A DNA stretch of 64,000 bases from Paulinella micropora (lineage: Eukaryota; Cercozoa; Imbricatea; Euglyphida): positions 529,471-593,470 of the forward strand of contig BJOX01000342.1 in NCBI GenBank assembly GCA_009731375.1. The letters are read 5' to 3'. Under the pieces are notes generated by a model. It worked only from the letters and a program-made list of their open reading frames with translations, made no database searches and was not told the DNA's origin. Below are positions 21,254 to 31,793 of this stretch, piece after piece. Within the stretch, counting starts at the first letter, position 1. Every line of letters begins with the position of its first letter. The position numbers and the translations under genes were made by a program.

Positions 21254-22640
21254 NNNNNNNNNNNNNNNNNNNNNNNNNNNNNNNNNNNNNNNNNNNNNNN
21301 NNNNNNNNNNNNNNNNNNNNNNNNNNNNNNNNNNNNNNNNNNNNNNNNNNNNNNNNNNNNNNNNNNNNNNNNNNNNNNNNNNNNNNNNNNNNNNNNNNNN
21401 NNNNNNNNNNNNNNNNNNNNNNNNNNNNNNNNNNNNNNNNNNNNNNNNNNNNNNNNNNNNNNNNNNNNNNNNNNNNNNNNNNNNNNNNNNCAAGACGAAG
21501 AACAAGACGAAGAACAAGAAGAAGAACAAGAAGAAGAACAAGAAGAAGAACAAGAAGAAGAACAAGAAGAAGAACAAGAAGAAGAACAAGAAGAAGAACA
21601 AGAAGAAGAACAAGAAGAAGAACAAGAAGAAGAAGAAGAAGAAGAAGAGGAAAAAGAAGAGGAAAAAGAAGAAGAACAAGAAGAAGAACAAGAAGAAGAA
21701 CAAGAAGAAGAACAAGAAGAAGAACAAGAAGAAGAACAAGAAGAAGAACAAGAAGAAGAACAAGAAGAAGAACAAGAAGAAGAAAAAGGAGAAGAAGAAG
21801 GAGAAGAAAAAGGAGAAGAAAAAGGAGAAGAAAAAGGAGAAGAAAAAGGAGAAGAAAAAGGAGAAGAAGCAAAAGAAGAAGAAGCAAAAGAAGAAGAAGC
21901 AAAAGAAGAAGAAGCAAAATAAGAAGAAGCAGAAGAAAAAGGAGAAGAAAAAGAAGAAGAGGAAGAAGAAAAAGAAGAAGAAAAGAAGAAGAAAACGAAG
22001 AAAAAGAAGAAAGAAGAAGAAGAAGAAGAAGAAAGAGAAGAAGAAAAAGAAGAAGAAAAAGAAAAAGAAGAAGAAAAAGAAGAAGAAGAAAGAAGAAAGA
22101 AGAAGAAAAAGAAGAAGAAAGAGAAGAAGAAAGAGAAGAAGAAAGAGAAGAAGAAAGAGAAGAAGAAAGAGAAGAAGAAAGAGAAGAAGAAAGAGAAGAA
22201 GAAAGAGAAGAAGAAAGAGAAGAAGAAAGAGCAGAAGAAAGAGCAGAAGAAAGAGCAGAAGAAAGAGCAGAAGAAAGAGCAGAAGAAAGAGAAGAAGAAA
22301 GAGAAGAAGAAAGAGAAGAAGAAAGAGAAGAAGAAAGAGAAGAAGAAAGAGAAGAAGAAAGAGAAGAAGAAAGAGAAGAAGAAAGAGAAGAAGAAAGAGA
22401 AGAGGAAAGAGAAGAGAAGAAGAAAGAGAAGAAGAAAGAGAAGAAGAAAGAGAAGAAGAAAGAGAAGAAGAAAGAGAAGAAAGAGAAGAAGAAAGAGGAG
22501 AAGAAAGAGGAGAAGAAAGAGAAAGAAGAAGAGAAAGAAGAAGAGAAAGAAGAGAAAGAAGAAGAGAAAGAAGAAGAGAAAGAAGAAGAGAAGAAGAAGA
22601 AGAGAAGAAGAAGAAGAAGAAGAAGAAGAAAAGAGAAAGT
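21030..22640. repeat. GA/GAA-rich block with 237-base gap
   Basis: GA dinucleotides, then GAA, GAACAA, GAAAAAG and GAAAGA higher-order units. An assembly gap of Ns covers 21254-21490. The very long Leu/Phe/Ser or Glu/Gln/Lys frames in this block are repeat translations. Distinct sub-blocks of 12-base units (AAGAAGAAGAAC; AAAAAGGAGAAG; GAAAGAGAAGAA) show local unit amplification. Confidence 0.9.
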
Positions 22641-23003
22641 GGATGAAGTTTGATATAGTTATGGAAAACAAAAGGAGGCGGTGGTGGGAAATCAATAAGA
22701 AAAGAAAAGGCAATGGTACTAGAGAACTTAGAGAGGCAAAAAAACCAGCTAAGTAATGATTGGTCAGAAATGAAAAGAAGCCTATAAGGAAACCAAGAAA
22801 TGAAAACAAAGTCATGATAGAACAAAAAGGCGAAGGAATTATTGATAGAACAAGCCTCTTCCCGTCAATTTTAAGGAGGGCTGCCGCACTTGCTGCTTCG
22901 TAGCCTTGCTAATCTTGTCTCTCCTCTCTTGGCTGCCCCCGCCTGTCCCGGCGCCCGCACGCCTGCTTCACCGCTCTGCCCCTTGCCACCCTGCTGCTTG
23001 CAG

Positions 23004-24621
23004 GCTGCCGGCGGCTTGGGCGCGGACGTCCCGGCAGGTGCATCGTTGGACAAGCCCTTGGAGCGGAAGGACTTTCTGGCAGGTGCGCCTTGGCAAAGCG
23101 CTAGCGCGGGCAGCGGCTGGCAGCAGCTGGGCGTGTGTATGCGGCTGGCGGTGTGCAGGCGTGATGCTGGACGAGCGGCTGGAGCGTTTCCCCTGCCTGG
23201 ACCCGCGCTCGGTGCAGCTGCTGCGAAAGCGCGGGCTGGACCGGGCGGGCCAGCTGGTGGCGCCCTGGGTCCAGACCCGGCCCCCCACACATGCCCTGTA
23301 GCCAATACACAGCCGCCACAAACGCAGCCTTGGGAACAGAGTGAGCAAAGCGCCAGTCAGTCGACAACAAAACTAACAAGAAGGGTGGGCAAGCACGGAT
23401 CCAACACCGCTCTGCCCCCCCCCCCTTCCTCACATTAACATATCTTGCTATGACTCAGTTGTTGGTCTGCTCTGTGCTTGCAAGTTTGGAGACTGTGGGT
23501 TCGACCCGCAGCGCTACCTTAACTGGTATTTTTTTGCATTCTTATGCTATTTAATCAATAATATAATCAAGTTACCGTTTATGTATGTATGTATATGTAT
23601 TCAAAACACATACTTGCATGTTACATACTCGCCTGCATGCATGGATGGATACGCCCATGGGGTTACATGTGTGGACAAAGAACGGTGGTTGGGAGGGGCA
23701 GGCGAGCTGCGAGTTGCAGAGGGCGCAAAGCACAGCGGCACGGCCCGGGTCTAGCACAGCGTGGGGCAGGCACAGAGCGTGCACGCATTTTTTCTCATTT
23801 TTCGCTTCTCATATGACAGGCAATATAACGTGTTTTCATATTAATGTAACGTGTACATGTAATACATATATGCTCTTACATTCATACACATATATTTAAT
23901 TTATACATGTGTATAATAAATACGTATATACCATTGAATAGTTGTATATCATATGAATATCTATCATGTTTTTGTGTGTGCGTATACGTGCATGTGTCTT
24001 GGGGGCTTGAGGATGTGAGCTTGTAAGTGTAAGTGTCCGCGCACATGCATGGTAGTATGTCTATTGCTCCCCTGCACTTGAGGCCGGGGGTGCCGTCGCG
24101 CTGCTGTCGTGGCCGTTCGCGCCATGGCCTGCGCGCGGCTGAGGTGGAGGCTGAATGGGCATGCTGGGCGGCGGGTGCAGGCTGGAGGAGGTCGGGGTAA
24201 ACAAGTCGGCGGCGGCGCAGATCGCACAGCTCGTGGGCGCCAAGTACCCACGCGCCCATGGCCCTGCCGTGATCAAAGGCCACACACAGCATACTGCATA
24301 CATACTTGTATATACAACTTTTAATACGCATGTATATATATACAAATATATTTATACATGTACACTCATTTATATGTCTTACATAATTGATATATTCATA
24401 TACAAACATACATATATACATGCAGACAAACGCGTATTCGCACATACATTCATGTATATACAAGTACACATATTCCTAAATATACATAGATAGGATACAT
24501 GCATACAAACGCCTATTCGTACATACATACATGTATATGCATATACACATATTCCTAAATATACATAGGTAGGTAGGTCGATAGGTGGACAGATAGGTAG
24601 AAAGGTAGGTAGGTAGGTAGG

Positions 24622-24674
<53 letters not shown>

Positions 24675-25251
24675 GGATGGATGGATGGATGGATGGATCC
24701 ATGAATAGATGGATGGATGGATGGATGGATAGATGGATGGATGGATGGATGGATGGATGGATAAACGGATAGGTGGGTAGGTAGGTAGTAGTAGATGGAT
24801 AGAGAAAGATTCTCTAATCGAAACAGATGGAGGAATCCCATCTCTGCTTATCCAATACATGGTTTTGTTGTGCATATTTAGCAAGAAACAAGACATCAAT
24901 CTCCGACTGGGTGCAAAGTGATGGTCAGCCTTCCTAACCTTTCCCGTGGTTCTTGGTGGTCTTTGGTGGCGTGCGCTGTGGCTCCATAAGACCTGCAGCT
25001 GTCAGTGAAATGCTGGGCCGGTCTGCAGCGTGGGTGTATGCGGGCTAGGTTTGCTTGAGGAGCTGAGCCAGTTCCCCACCGTGGGCGAGGTCACGCAGAG
25101 TGCGCTGGCCAAGCAGGGTATCACCCGCGCCGGCCAGGTCCAAGCGCAAGGTGCACCTCGCTGCTTGCATATGACATGTGTTGCGCCGCAGCTCGTGGAG
25201 CAGTGGTTCGGCAACTGCCAAATGGATGAGCGTCTCTTCGCTGCGTGGTAG
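23004..25251 (+). CDS. Unresolved multi-exon host gene
   Basis: GC-rich exon-like blocks with AG acceptors: about 23004-23040 ([11 protein letters not shown]), 23159-23268 ([33 protein letters not shown]), 24181-24268 ([20 protein letters not shown]), 25049-25150 ([30 protein letters not shown]) and 25193-25250 ([19 protein letters not shown]). All read as amphipathic helices. The last block ends either at a TAG or at a GTAGCA donor within TGGTAG, so the gene may continue. Phases do not all agree, so exons are missing or borders are wrong. The helical exon style resembles the N-terminal half of the EXD3-like gene at 2.6-9.9 kb; a paralogue is possible but unproven. Confidence 0.35.
23446..23517 (+). 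other. tRNA-like Pol III A/B-box remnant
   Basis: TGACTCAGTTG resembles an A box, and GGTTCGACCC some 50 bases later matches a B box. The acceptor stem does not pair and the T-arm is one or two bases short, so this is not a functional tRNA. It is most likely a tRNA-derived SINE head or tRNA pseudogene lying in an intron or intergenic stretch. Confidence 0.35.
24565..24795. repeat. GTAG/GATA/GATG microsatellite
   Basis: Successive blocks of GTAG, GATA and GATG tetranucleotides. The minus-strand Ser-Ile-His-Pro frames are repeat translations. Confidence 0.9.
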
Positions 25252-26702
25252 CAAACAAAAACCTTTGTGCTTGCGAGCGATCTCTTTTTAATTTTGTATC
25301 CATGCATGCAGCCTTAATTTGCTGCGCCCCTGTTGCAGGCACACTTTAATGCCTTTCTCATGACTGCTGGTCACCTGATAGGCTCAAGGACAAGGGCGTG
25401 CGATTGTATAAGCAGTGTAGCAACGCAGTATCTTTGAAATACCCGAAAGTCAATAATTAATTGTCTTCACCTTTTCAAATGTTTTCGAAAATATTTTCGC
25501 CTTGCCTTTTCCAAGGCTTCCAATTACCAAAAGTCAAGTCATAATTATCTCGGTCGACCCCCTCCTCAATATCTTCCCCTTCACTGGCATCACCATAAAG
25601 TACCGATTGACCTACCAAAAAGCCTGCACAAGTATACGTCGTGCTTGCTTCTTACTCTTCCTCTTTAGTTTGTCGTTTGCTGCTTCTGCTGCCTGCGCTT
25701 TTCCTTTATCTGCTTCTTCACCTGCTACTGCTTCTGCTCAGCTCTTCTTTCCCATCTGCTTCTTCAATATTTATATTGCTAGGGCTATTAAGCAATATAT
25801 TTATTAATATAATAAATGTTGACTAAATTTCAATATTTAATTTTGCATTGTTTCAATAGTAGCAAGAATTTTCTGGACGTCACCCTTTGGCTCTTTCTGT
25901 GTACATGTACATGTACAACTGTACAATATAATGATATTATTGCAGTCAACTTCCCCCGTACGCGTGCAGCAAGTAATTTTTCCAAACGTCATGATCACAC
26001 AAAGCCGATACACATATGCATACTCCTCCCCCTCCACAACAATCATATATACATCAAATAATAAGTGTCTTTTTGTAGTTAAAGTTAAAACAGGAATTAC
26101 TCACAAACAGGTAGCTAGCTATAGACATAGTAGAGACTGAGAGGTCAGATCTAGAGTCAAGCCAATCCAGTCTCCGCACATTCCCAGGTTATTTTCAGAC
26201 ATATTAGTCAAAGGCACAACAGCAGCAATCATAGAAGCAAGTTGTAGATTTAGACGAATCAGAAGAAAAACGCAGCATTCACATGAGCAAGTTGTAGATG
26301 TTATAGATTCAGACGAAACAGACGAAGACAAGAAAAAAAGAACGCTAATAAGTAAGAGGATGACCCGGACGAGGTGAAGAAGAAGAAGAAGAAGAAGAAG
26401 AAGAAGAAGAAGCAGAAGAAGAAGAAGAAGGAGAAGAAGGAGGAGGAGCAGAAGAAGAAGAAAAAGAAGAAGAAAATGATGTATAAACTGTATGTATATT
26501 GATTTTCTGCATTATGTATATTGATTTTATGCAATATGTATTTTGATGTTAAATTTCTGCAATATTTATATTTTTTTTCATGCAATATATATTAACAAAA
26601 GTAAGATTGAACATCAATGCGCATATTTAATGAAATAAATATAAATATTGAAAAATAACAATACTAATATTAAACTTAAGCAATGTAAATATTGCAATTC
26701 TG

Positions 26703-26750
<48 letters not shown>

Positions 26751-27413
26751 CATATATATATATATTACAATCAAGCAATATAAATATTTTGATTTAAATT
26801 TTACAAGACGACTAGGAAGAATATGTCAGTCTGAAACGATTGGAATTCGAAACATGACAAACATTTCCCGGGGAGAAATGTTTGTTATATATGTTTCAAA
26901 TTGTTTCAGACGGGCCCTTACATAGTTGTTTCTGAACGTTCGATATCTGGATATTTATATTGAAAAGATACAATATTTATATTGCTTAGTTTTAATATTA
27001 ATATAAATATTCTAAATTTTAAATATTTATTTTGTATTGAAAATTAATATATTGTAAATACTAGAAATATTGCATAAATTTAAAATTAATATTTTTTAAT
27101 TGATTATAAATTTTTATAACGTTAAATTCAAGTTTTTGTGAAAATATTAATATAATACTTGAAAAGTAGTGTCAATGTGGTGGCGACATTCATTTCTAGT
27201 ATTAATATATTGCACCCAAATCAATATTTTTGCCTTAGTTTCATAAAATTTTCTTAAAAAATCAATATAAATATTCATTTCAAAATCAATATGTTTTTTT
27301 TTAGGAAAAATATTGATTTTGAAATCAATATTTATATTGCAAAATTAATATATATATTTATATTGCATATGTTGATTGAAAATCAATATTAGCACTCCGG
27401 GTACGCGGTGGTG
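25252..27413. other. AT-rich boundary region, no gene recognised
   Basis: This is the transition from GC-rich host sequence to AT-rich mobile DNA. It contains a GAA run (about 26375-26470), a TA run (26706-26767), a hairpin (26829-26911) and, from about 26480 to 27400, many iterations of AATATT-centred motifs such as TCAATATAAATATT. No frame has coding character. The first viral element begins at 27414. Confidence 0.6.
26829..26911. repeat. 83-base imperfect inverted repeat (hairpin)
   Basis: Left arm GTCTGAAACGATT to ACAAACATTTC and right arm GAAATGTTTGTT to TTGTTTCAGAC are reverse complements except for a few bulged bases, around a CCGGG centre. It could be a miniature transposon, a small-RNA hairpin precursor or a cruciform. 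No coding content. Confidence 0.7.
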
Positions 27414-27660
27414 AGTAGTATATGGTCGCACTACAAGACACTTTTTCAATACATACACCCCCGCCCCCCAGAGACACACACCGGCCGGCCCGCAGGGACA
27501 AAATGGCAATGGGAGGGAAAAAGTGGAAACAAATCATAAAATGATACACATAGCCTTTCTCAACATTGAACACAGTCACAGCTGTCAGTTTGCGAAAAAA
27601 GAAATATAAAGGGTTTTGCGAATTTTCTTTGCTTTTTTGTTAAAGTTTCTGTTAGATAGA
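27414..27660 (+). repeat. Left terminal repeat of element 1
   Basis: Aligns along about 250 bases with 57258-57510, including ACACTTTTTCAATACA, a C-rich stretch, GACAAAATGGCAA, GGAAAAAGTGG, ACAGTCACAGCTGT and TTGCGAAAAAAGAAATATAA. Its first ~50 bases also align with 31154-31205. All three copies are in the same orientation. The inverted right-hand partner is not in the window. Confidence 0.8.
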
Positions 27661-27760
27661 AAAATGAAATAGAATTTATCAGCCAAACTTCACCGACAAG
27701 AATGCGTTCTGGAGTGCGGTCTTACATTCACCACTTACACGCACACAAAAAAAACAACAA

Positions 27761-28153
27761 ATGGACAACAACTCAATATCACTCACCCACCGTTCTACAC
27801 CTGAGACAGATGACAATGTAGAATTAAGAGTGAAGAAAAATAGAAAAATAAATGACTTGTTATTTCAAGAAGGACAATTAGAGAAATTAATTGGAGAAAA
27901 TAATTCAATTGATAAACAAATAATGTCTCTTGAGGAGAAGAAAGAAAAGAATAACCAGGAAATAAAAGCAATAGAAAAACAGGTTCGAAAAATAAAACAA
28001 GCGAGAGAAGATGTTGCTGTCGCAAAGGAAGCGAAAAAACAATCTGTACTCTTAATTGAAGAAATGATTAAGTATAATAGCTGGATAAATAAAGGATTAA
28101 ATGTAAAGTCTGGAATAAACACGACAGACGGAATGTATTTTGTTTTGTTATGA
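27761..28153 (+). CDS. Small coiled-coil protein, element 1
   Basis: A 130-residue Lys/Glu-rich protein. Residues about 35-95 form a probable coiled coil (LEEKKEKNNQEIKAIEKQVR). It occupies the same slot as the coiled-coil genes at 39893 and 57712 in the other elements but lacks their shared C-terminal WLLA motif, so homology is uncertain. It lies between the terminus and the spliced gene. Function unknown. Confidence 0.55.
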   Translation: MDNNSISLTHRSTPETDDNVELRVKKNRKINDLLFQEGQLEKLIGENNSIDKQIMSLEEKKEKNNQEIKAIEKQVRKIKQAREDVAVAKEAKKQSVLLIEEMIKYNSWINKGLNVKSGINTTDGMYFVLL

Positions 28154-28204
28154 ATTACGAATAAAAGAATGAGATTAGATGAAGCTAATTAGTAACGAGA
28201 AGAC

Positions 28205-28205
28205 G

Positions 28206-28245
<40 letters not shown>

Positions 28246-28247
28246 CC
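28205..28247. repeat. (AAC)n microsatellite
   Basis: A pure AAC run between the coiled-coil gene and the spliced gene of element 1. The other elements do not have it here, so it arose after integration or in this lineage only. Confidence 0.9.
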
Positions 28248-28397
28248 TATGTCCACGTAATGATCGCTTGGCAGGTAGGGTCTAAAACTAGCCTGTCTTA
28301 TATACTGTGTTTTTAAACACTAAATAATAATATTCAAAAAATGGGGTGAAATACCATCTAATATCAAAAGAAATTTTATCTTTTGTGTGTGTAGGTG

Positions 28398-28993
28398 ATG
28401 CATCCGAAGAAGAAAGCAGAAGAGCAAGCTCCTGCTACTCCTCAGGTAATAATATCTTTTTCTTTTTTGTTGTCATCACATTATTGTTTGTGTATTGTAG
28501 GAGCCCGCACCAGCACCTGATCAGCCTAATCAAGATACAGCTATTGAAGTAAATGATCTTGTTCTTATTCTTTATAGTATTTCTTTCTTTGTTATAGATT
28601 GAAGAAGGTGTTGCAGTCCTTACAACGGGCGATGAAAAGCAGAAAGGACAAGGCAAATTCACTCCATCAAAAATTAAGGGTTTTTGCTATGAAATCCAAG
28701 GAAACGATATTTTTGTTTATCGAAACAAGGCAACAAACGAAAATTTTCCACCCTTGGAGGCACACGGAGCCAAAACTTCTTTGAAAGGCTTGAGTGTAGG
28801 CGATGAAATATGGGTTGTATTTGGTAATGGAACACTAATCCTTTTTTTCACCAAGCTGTCTCACATCGAAAAGGTTTGCGATATGAACCAAGTAGATACA
28901 ACTAAAAAAACAGTTTTGTTTTTTAACAAGGCCTCTCGCGAGGCGAAGAAGAAAGCAGAAGAAAAGAAGCAGGCTGATGTAGGCAAAAAATAA
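28398..28993 (+). CDS. Spliced small protein, element 1 (3 exons)
   Basis: Exons 28398-28445, 28501-28548 and 28598-28993, all phase 0 with GTAA donors and TAG acceptors. A Pro/Ala/Gln-rich N-terminus (MHPKKKAEEQAPATPQ) leads into a compact domain with GKFTPSKIKGF, LSVGDEIWVVFGNGTLILFF and IEKV. It ends in a Lys-rich tail. The start codon sits right after a TGTAG/GTG acceptor-like site, suggesting an additional 5'-UTR intron. Homologous to 58275-58868 and more distantly to 40553-41098 and 61355-61932. Spliced genes are unusual in such elements and indicate nuclear transcription. The family is not recognised. Confidence 0.7.
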
Positions 28994-29063
28994 AAAAAAT
29001 TATAAACTTTATGTTATCTATCAATTGTATTTTTTGAAATAGACTTAGTTTCCTGTTATCGCA

Positions 29064-30070
29064 TTATAAATCAAGTATTTCTTTTTTCTTCTTAATACGA
29101 GCACTACTACGGATATTCTCCGGTTTAATATCCAATGACTTTAATAAGTGGCAGGTATTCTTTTCTTTAGTTGCTTCCTTTACTTTATCAGCTAGTTGAG
29201 GTTTAACTTCTTCCGGTTGTTCGTTCATTTTAGATTTTAATAATTGCTGAGGACTAACTAGTTCGTTTTCACCGAGTATCAACTTAAAACCTTTCCAACT
29301 TTAACAGTATATACTCTCTTTGAATATTGAACATCACCTTTAGAAAAAACAGTTTTTTCTAGTTCTTTTCTGACTGTTGAGCCCTTAGGAAATTTATTAA
29401 TAAGACCCGCTCTATATATTTCTTGATCATTTTTCTTTTTACCATCATAGACTTCCATAGGTGTAGCTTTTATTGTATTATGGTATGTATTATCATAATT
29501 TTCCACAATTTCATGAATGTAAGGAGCCCAAATAAAATTATCATTAACTTCCCACATAAAATTTAAATCGTTCCTTATTGTTCTAATAAATCTATCTACT
29601 ATGCCCATAGTTCGGTGGTCACCAACTTCGTTCGTTGTATGTTGAATTCCGTTTTCTTTGAAGTATTCGGCTACTTGCCCTTTATATTCACTGCCGTTGT
29701 CACATGTAATTCTTTTAGGTTTAGGTATTTTCTTTAATCCTTCTAATACTTCACTGGTTGTTTTATTTTTGATTGGTTCAATCCAACCACGATGAGAATA
29801 AACATCAATCATTACTAAACCAAAATTCTAGTTTTTGTTTCCTTTCTTAGTAGCTATTTTAGACATATCCATAAGGTCAACAAACACTTGGCTTAATGGT
29901 TCAGGCTCAGGAGCTAGTATAGTATTCCATTTTTTAGGGTTCTTAGATTGATGATGTATTTCAGAAGCCTCTTCAATTTTCTGTTTCTCAAGTTCTTTTT
30001 CGTTTTTATCTGGAGTTTCTTCCAGTTGTGAGTTAGCGGTTGTATGCTTATGGTCCATTGCTATATGCAA
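29064..30070 (-). pseudogene. Retroviral-type integrase, element 1 (broken)
   Basis: Same protein as the intact 332-residue copy at 41128-42126. The N-terminal block (EIHHQSKNPKKWNTI, VFVDLMDMSK) ends at a TAG (29828-29830) where the homologues have Tyr (KGNKNY). The core continues in frame (CDNGSEYKGQ, GDHRTMGIVDRF). A one-base loss near 29296 in the TVKGRKGF region then shifts the frame into the C-terminal tail (NELVSPQQLLKSKM). It would insert the element; this copy is inactive unless supplied in trans. Confidence 0.85.
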
Positions 30071-30189
30071 CTAAAATAGGAAGGTACTTTATCACAATAT
30101 ATAAAAGAGTAAATAATAAGTCTTGCATAAAGTTATATATTGAAACTTTTAGAAAAGTTTCACAAAACTTGGGTTTGGGCTTGCCCTTA

Positions 30190-30705
30190 TTAAAACTTAA
30201 GAAAAATTTTAGATGTATCATTATTTTCTTTTTTTGGTTTCTCGGGTTGTTGGTTATAAACATTAATTGATATGTTTGATTTCTTACCTTTACCCTTCTT
30301 AGGCTTGGGCTCTTCCTCTTCTTCCTCACTCTCGCTTTCGTCCTCACTCTCTTCTTCCACTTTCTTTTTTACCACTTTCTTCGCCTTCTTCTGTTTAGTC
30401 TTAAGTTTCATCTTTGATATTTTATCCGCAATGAGGTCAACGAAATCGTGCTCAACCTCTTCTTCGCTTTCACTACTCTCCTCAATCGGCTCACCATCTC
30501 TACCATCTATCATAACCTTAGCCAACTGCTTCTTAGTAGTGTGGTTCATCTTTTCATCTGCAGTCATTTCTTTCACATTCTTAGCCTCTTCCTCCGCTAG
30601 TAATTCCTCAGCACTCTCAATCTTTCTTTGCTTAGCCTGTTTCTTCTTCGCATCCCACCCCTTTTCAAGATTTTTCATAGCAACCTCTCTATTACCTCTC
30701 GGCAT
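30190..30705 (-). CDS. Charged Lys/Glu-rich protein, element 1
   Basis: An open frame of 171 residues. The N-terminus is MPRGNREVAMKNLEKGW. A middle acidic serine stretch (ESSESEEEVEH) and a conserved FVDLIADKISKMK segment are followed by long acidic and basic runs (PKPKKGKGKK) and a conserved end (NDTSKIFLKF). Homologues lie at 42144-42690, 60010-60207 and 63052-63576, always between integrase and fibre. The alternation of acidic and basic runs suggests DNA or nucleoprotein binding, which is inference. Family not recognised. Confidence 0.65.
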   Translation of the reverse strand: MPRGNREVAMKNLEKGWDAKKKQAKQRKIESAEELLAEEEAKNVKEMTADEKMNHTTKKQLAKVMIDGRDGEPIEESSESEEEVEHDFVDLIADKISKMKLKTKQKKAKKVVKKKVEEESEDESESEEEEEEPKPKKGKGKKSNISINVYNQQPEKPKKENNDTSKIFLKF

Positions 30706-30782
30706 TTTATGAATTGTTTATATTATCATACAAAATAATATTATTTAGTTTTTATTAATAAACAATTTCTTAATATATAATA

Positions 30783-31153
30783 ATGTTGCAATACAAAAGT
30801 TTATTAGGCCTTAATGAGTTGGCTGTTGATAGTCTTAATATACTTAACTTAGACTTAACAAATACTTATATTATTGGCTTAAATACAAACAGAGTGCCAG
30901 AAGATGCAGACACCGTAAATCTTTACTATACTGACGGGCGTTTTGATACACGACTGGCTACCAAAAGCACAGCGGACATTAAAGAAGGAAAAAATTTATA
31001 CTACACAGAGCAACGAGTGAGGGACAACGACGAGGTTAAACTTCAACTCAACACCGTTCTAATACAAGTAATCCGCACCAAACAAGCCTTTATACTTTGA
31101 TAGACACAAACATATCCGCACCAACTGTCGGTCAATACTTAACATATAACGAT
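30783..31153 (+). pseudogene. Tail-fibre N-terminus, element 1 (truncated)
   Basis: Starts MLQYKSLLGLNELAVDSLNI and carries one phage-like fibre repeat (YYTDGRFDTRL, then TADIKEGKNLYYTEQRVRD). A frameshift follows near 31040, compared with 42970-43020. The remaining sequence still aligns (HQTSLY-like, DTNISAPTVGQYLTYND) up to 31153, where the terminus of element 2 replaces it. It is both frameshifted and cut. Confidence 0.8.
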
Positions 31154-31222
31154 AGTAGTTAAGGGTCGCACTTCATCACACTTTTTCGATACATACCCCC
31201 GTAGGAATCAAAATGATTCTAA
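31154..31222 (+). repeat. Left terminus of element 2, interrupted by copia
   Basis: Aligns with the first 50-60 bases of 27414 and 57258 (AGTAGT, GGTCGCACTTC, ACACTTTTTCGATACATACC). It diverges after the C run and is then cut at 31222 by the copia LTR. Confidence 0.75.
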
Positions 31223-31793
31223 TGTTATCATTATATATTCATATAATTATAGTTCTTCGGATATCCCTTCAAGTTGTAGTTTACACATCAGTAAAAGATA
31301 AAATAATTTCTACTTCAAGTCCGAAGTTAAATCATTTTATTCAAGTTTATATATAATCATTTATATTATCTATATTTACCGTTAATTACAGTAACGACCG
31401 GCAATAATGTTTTTCATATCACTTCCAATATATTACCATTTAACATTGTCAATTTCATTTCTGTCAACTAACAATATTTAACGAATCTACCGGCCAGAAT
31501 TCCCTGTAACTTCTTCCCTCATTACACCTAATTCATGGGATGATTTGCCTAATCATATGATTGCACGACAGTGCGATCCATGTTACTTAAAGGTTATATA
31601 ATACGTATCTAGCACGCGATGATACGTATCGATAGAACCGCATTCACATGATAGACAAATCGGTTTCCGTATCTTGTCGAGATCACAAATTAAACTGCTG
31701 TAGGTATCTGAAGTACTGTTTGATGCCGGGATGAGGGATTATTAAGTCTGTTCCGTACCTTATCTTTAATTAAGTGGATACATAGTTATGGCA
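31223..31793 (+). repeat. 5' LTR of copia element
   Basis: 571 bases, starting TGTTATCATT and ending ATAGTTATGGCA. It is identical to the 3' LTR except for A versus T in GAGATCACAAATT near 31689. The gag start codon (31788) lies in its last six bases, so the gag ATG is part of the LTR. Confidence 0.95.

Larger units (their letters stand above)
27414..31153 (+). mobile_element. Polinton/PLV-type element 1, left part
   Basis: It starts with a terminus AGTAGTATATGGTCGCACTA and carries, in order, a coiled-coil protein, a spliced small gene, an integrase (-), a charged protein (-) and the start of a tail fibre. It stops in mid-fibre at 31153, exactly where a second AGTAG terminus begins. Only the left module is present in this window. 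Polintons are known to start with AG and to carry retroviral-type integrases; the interruption by another copy is read directly from the sequence. Confidence 0.75.

Noticed and set aside
20881-22825. 600-codon Phe/Leu/Ser and Glu/Gln frames across the GAA block
   Set aside because: Pure repeat translation that also runs through 237 Ns; no unique sequence to support a protein.
23446-23517. A functional tRNA gene
   Set aside because: A and B boxes are present but the acceptor stem does not pair and the T-arm is too short, so I list it only as a tRNA-like remnant.
25502-25807. A 101-residue hydrophobic protein
   Set aside because: T/C-rich sequence without start context, neighbours or conserved features; it looks like chance.
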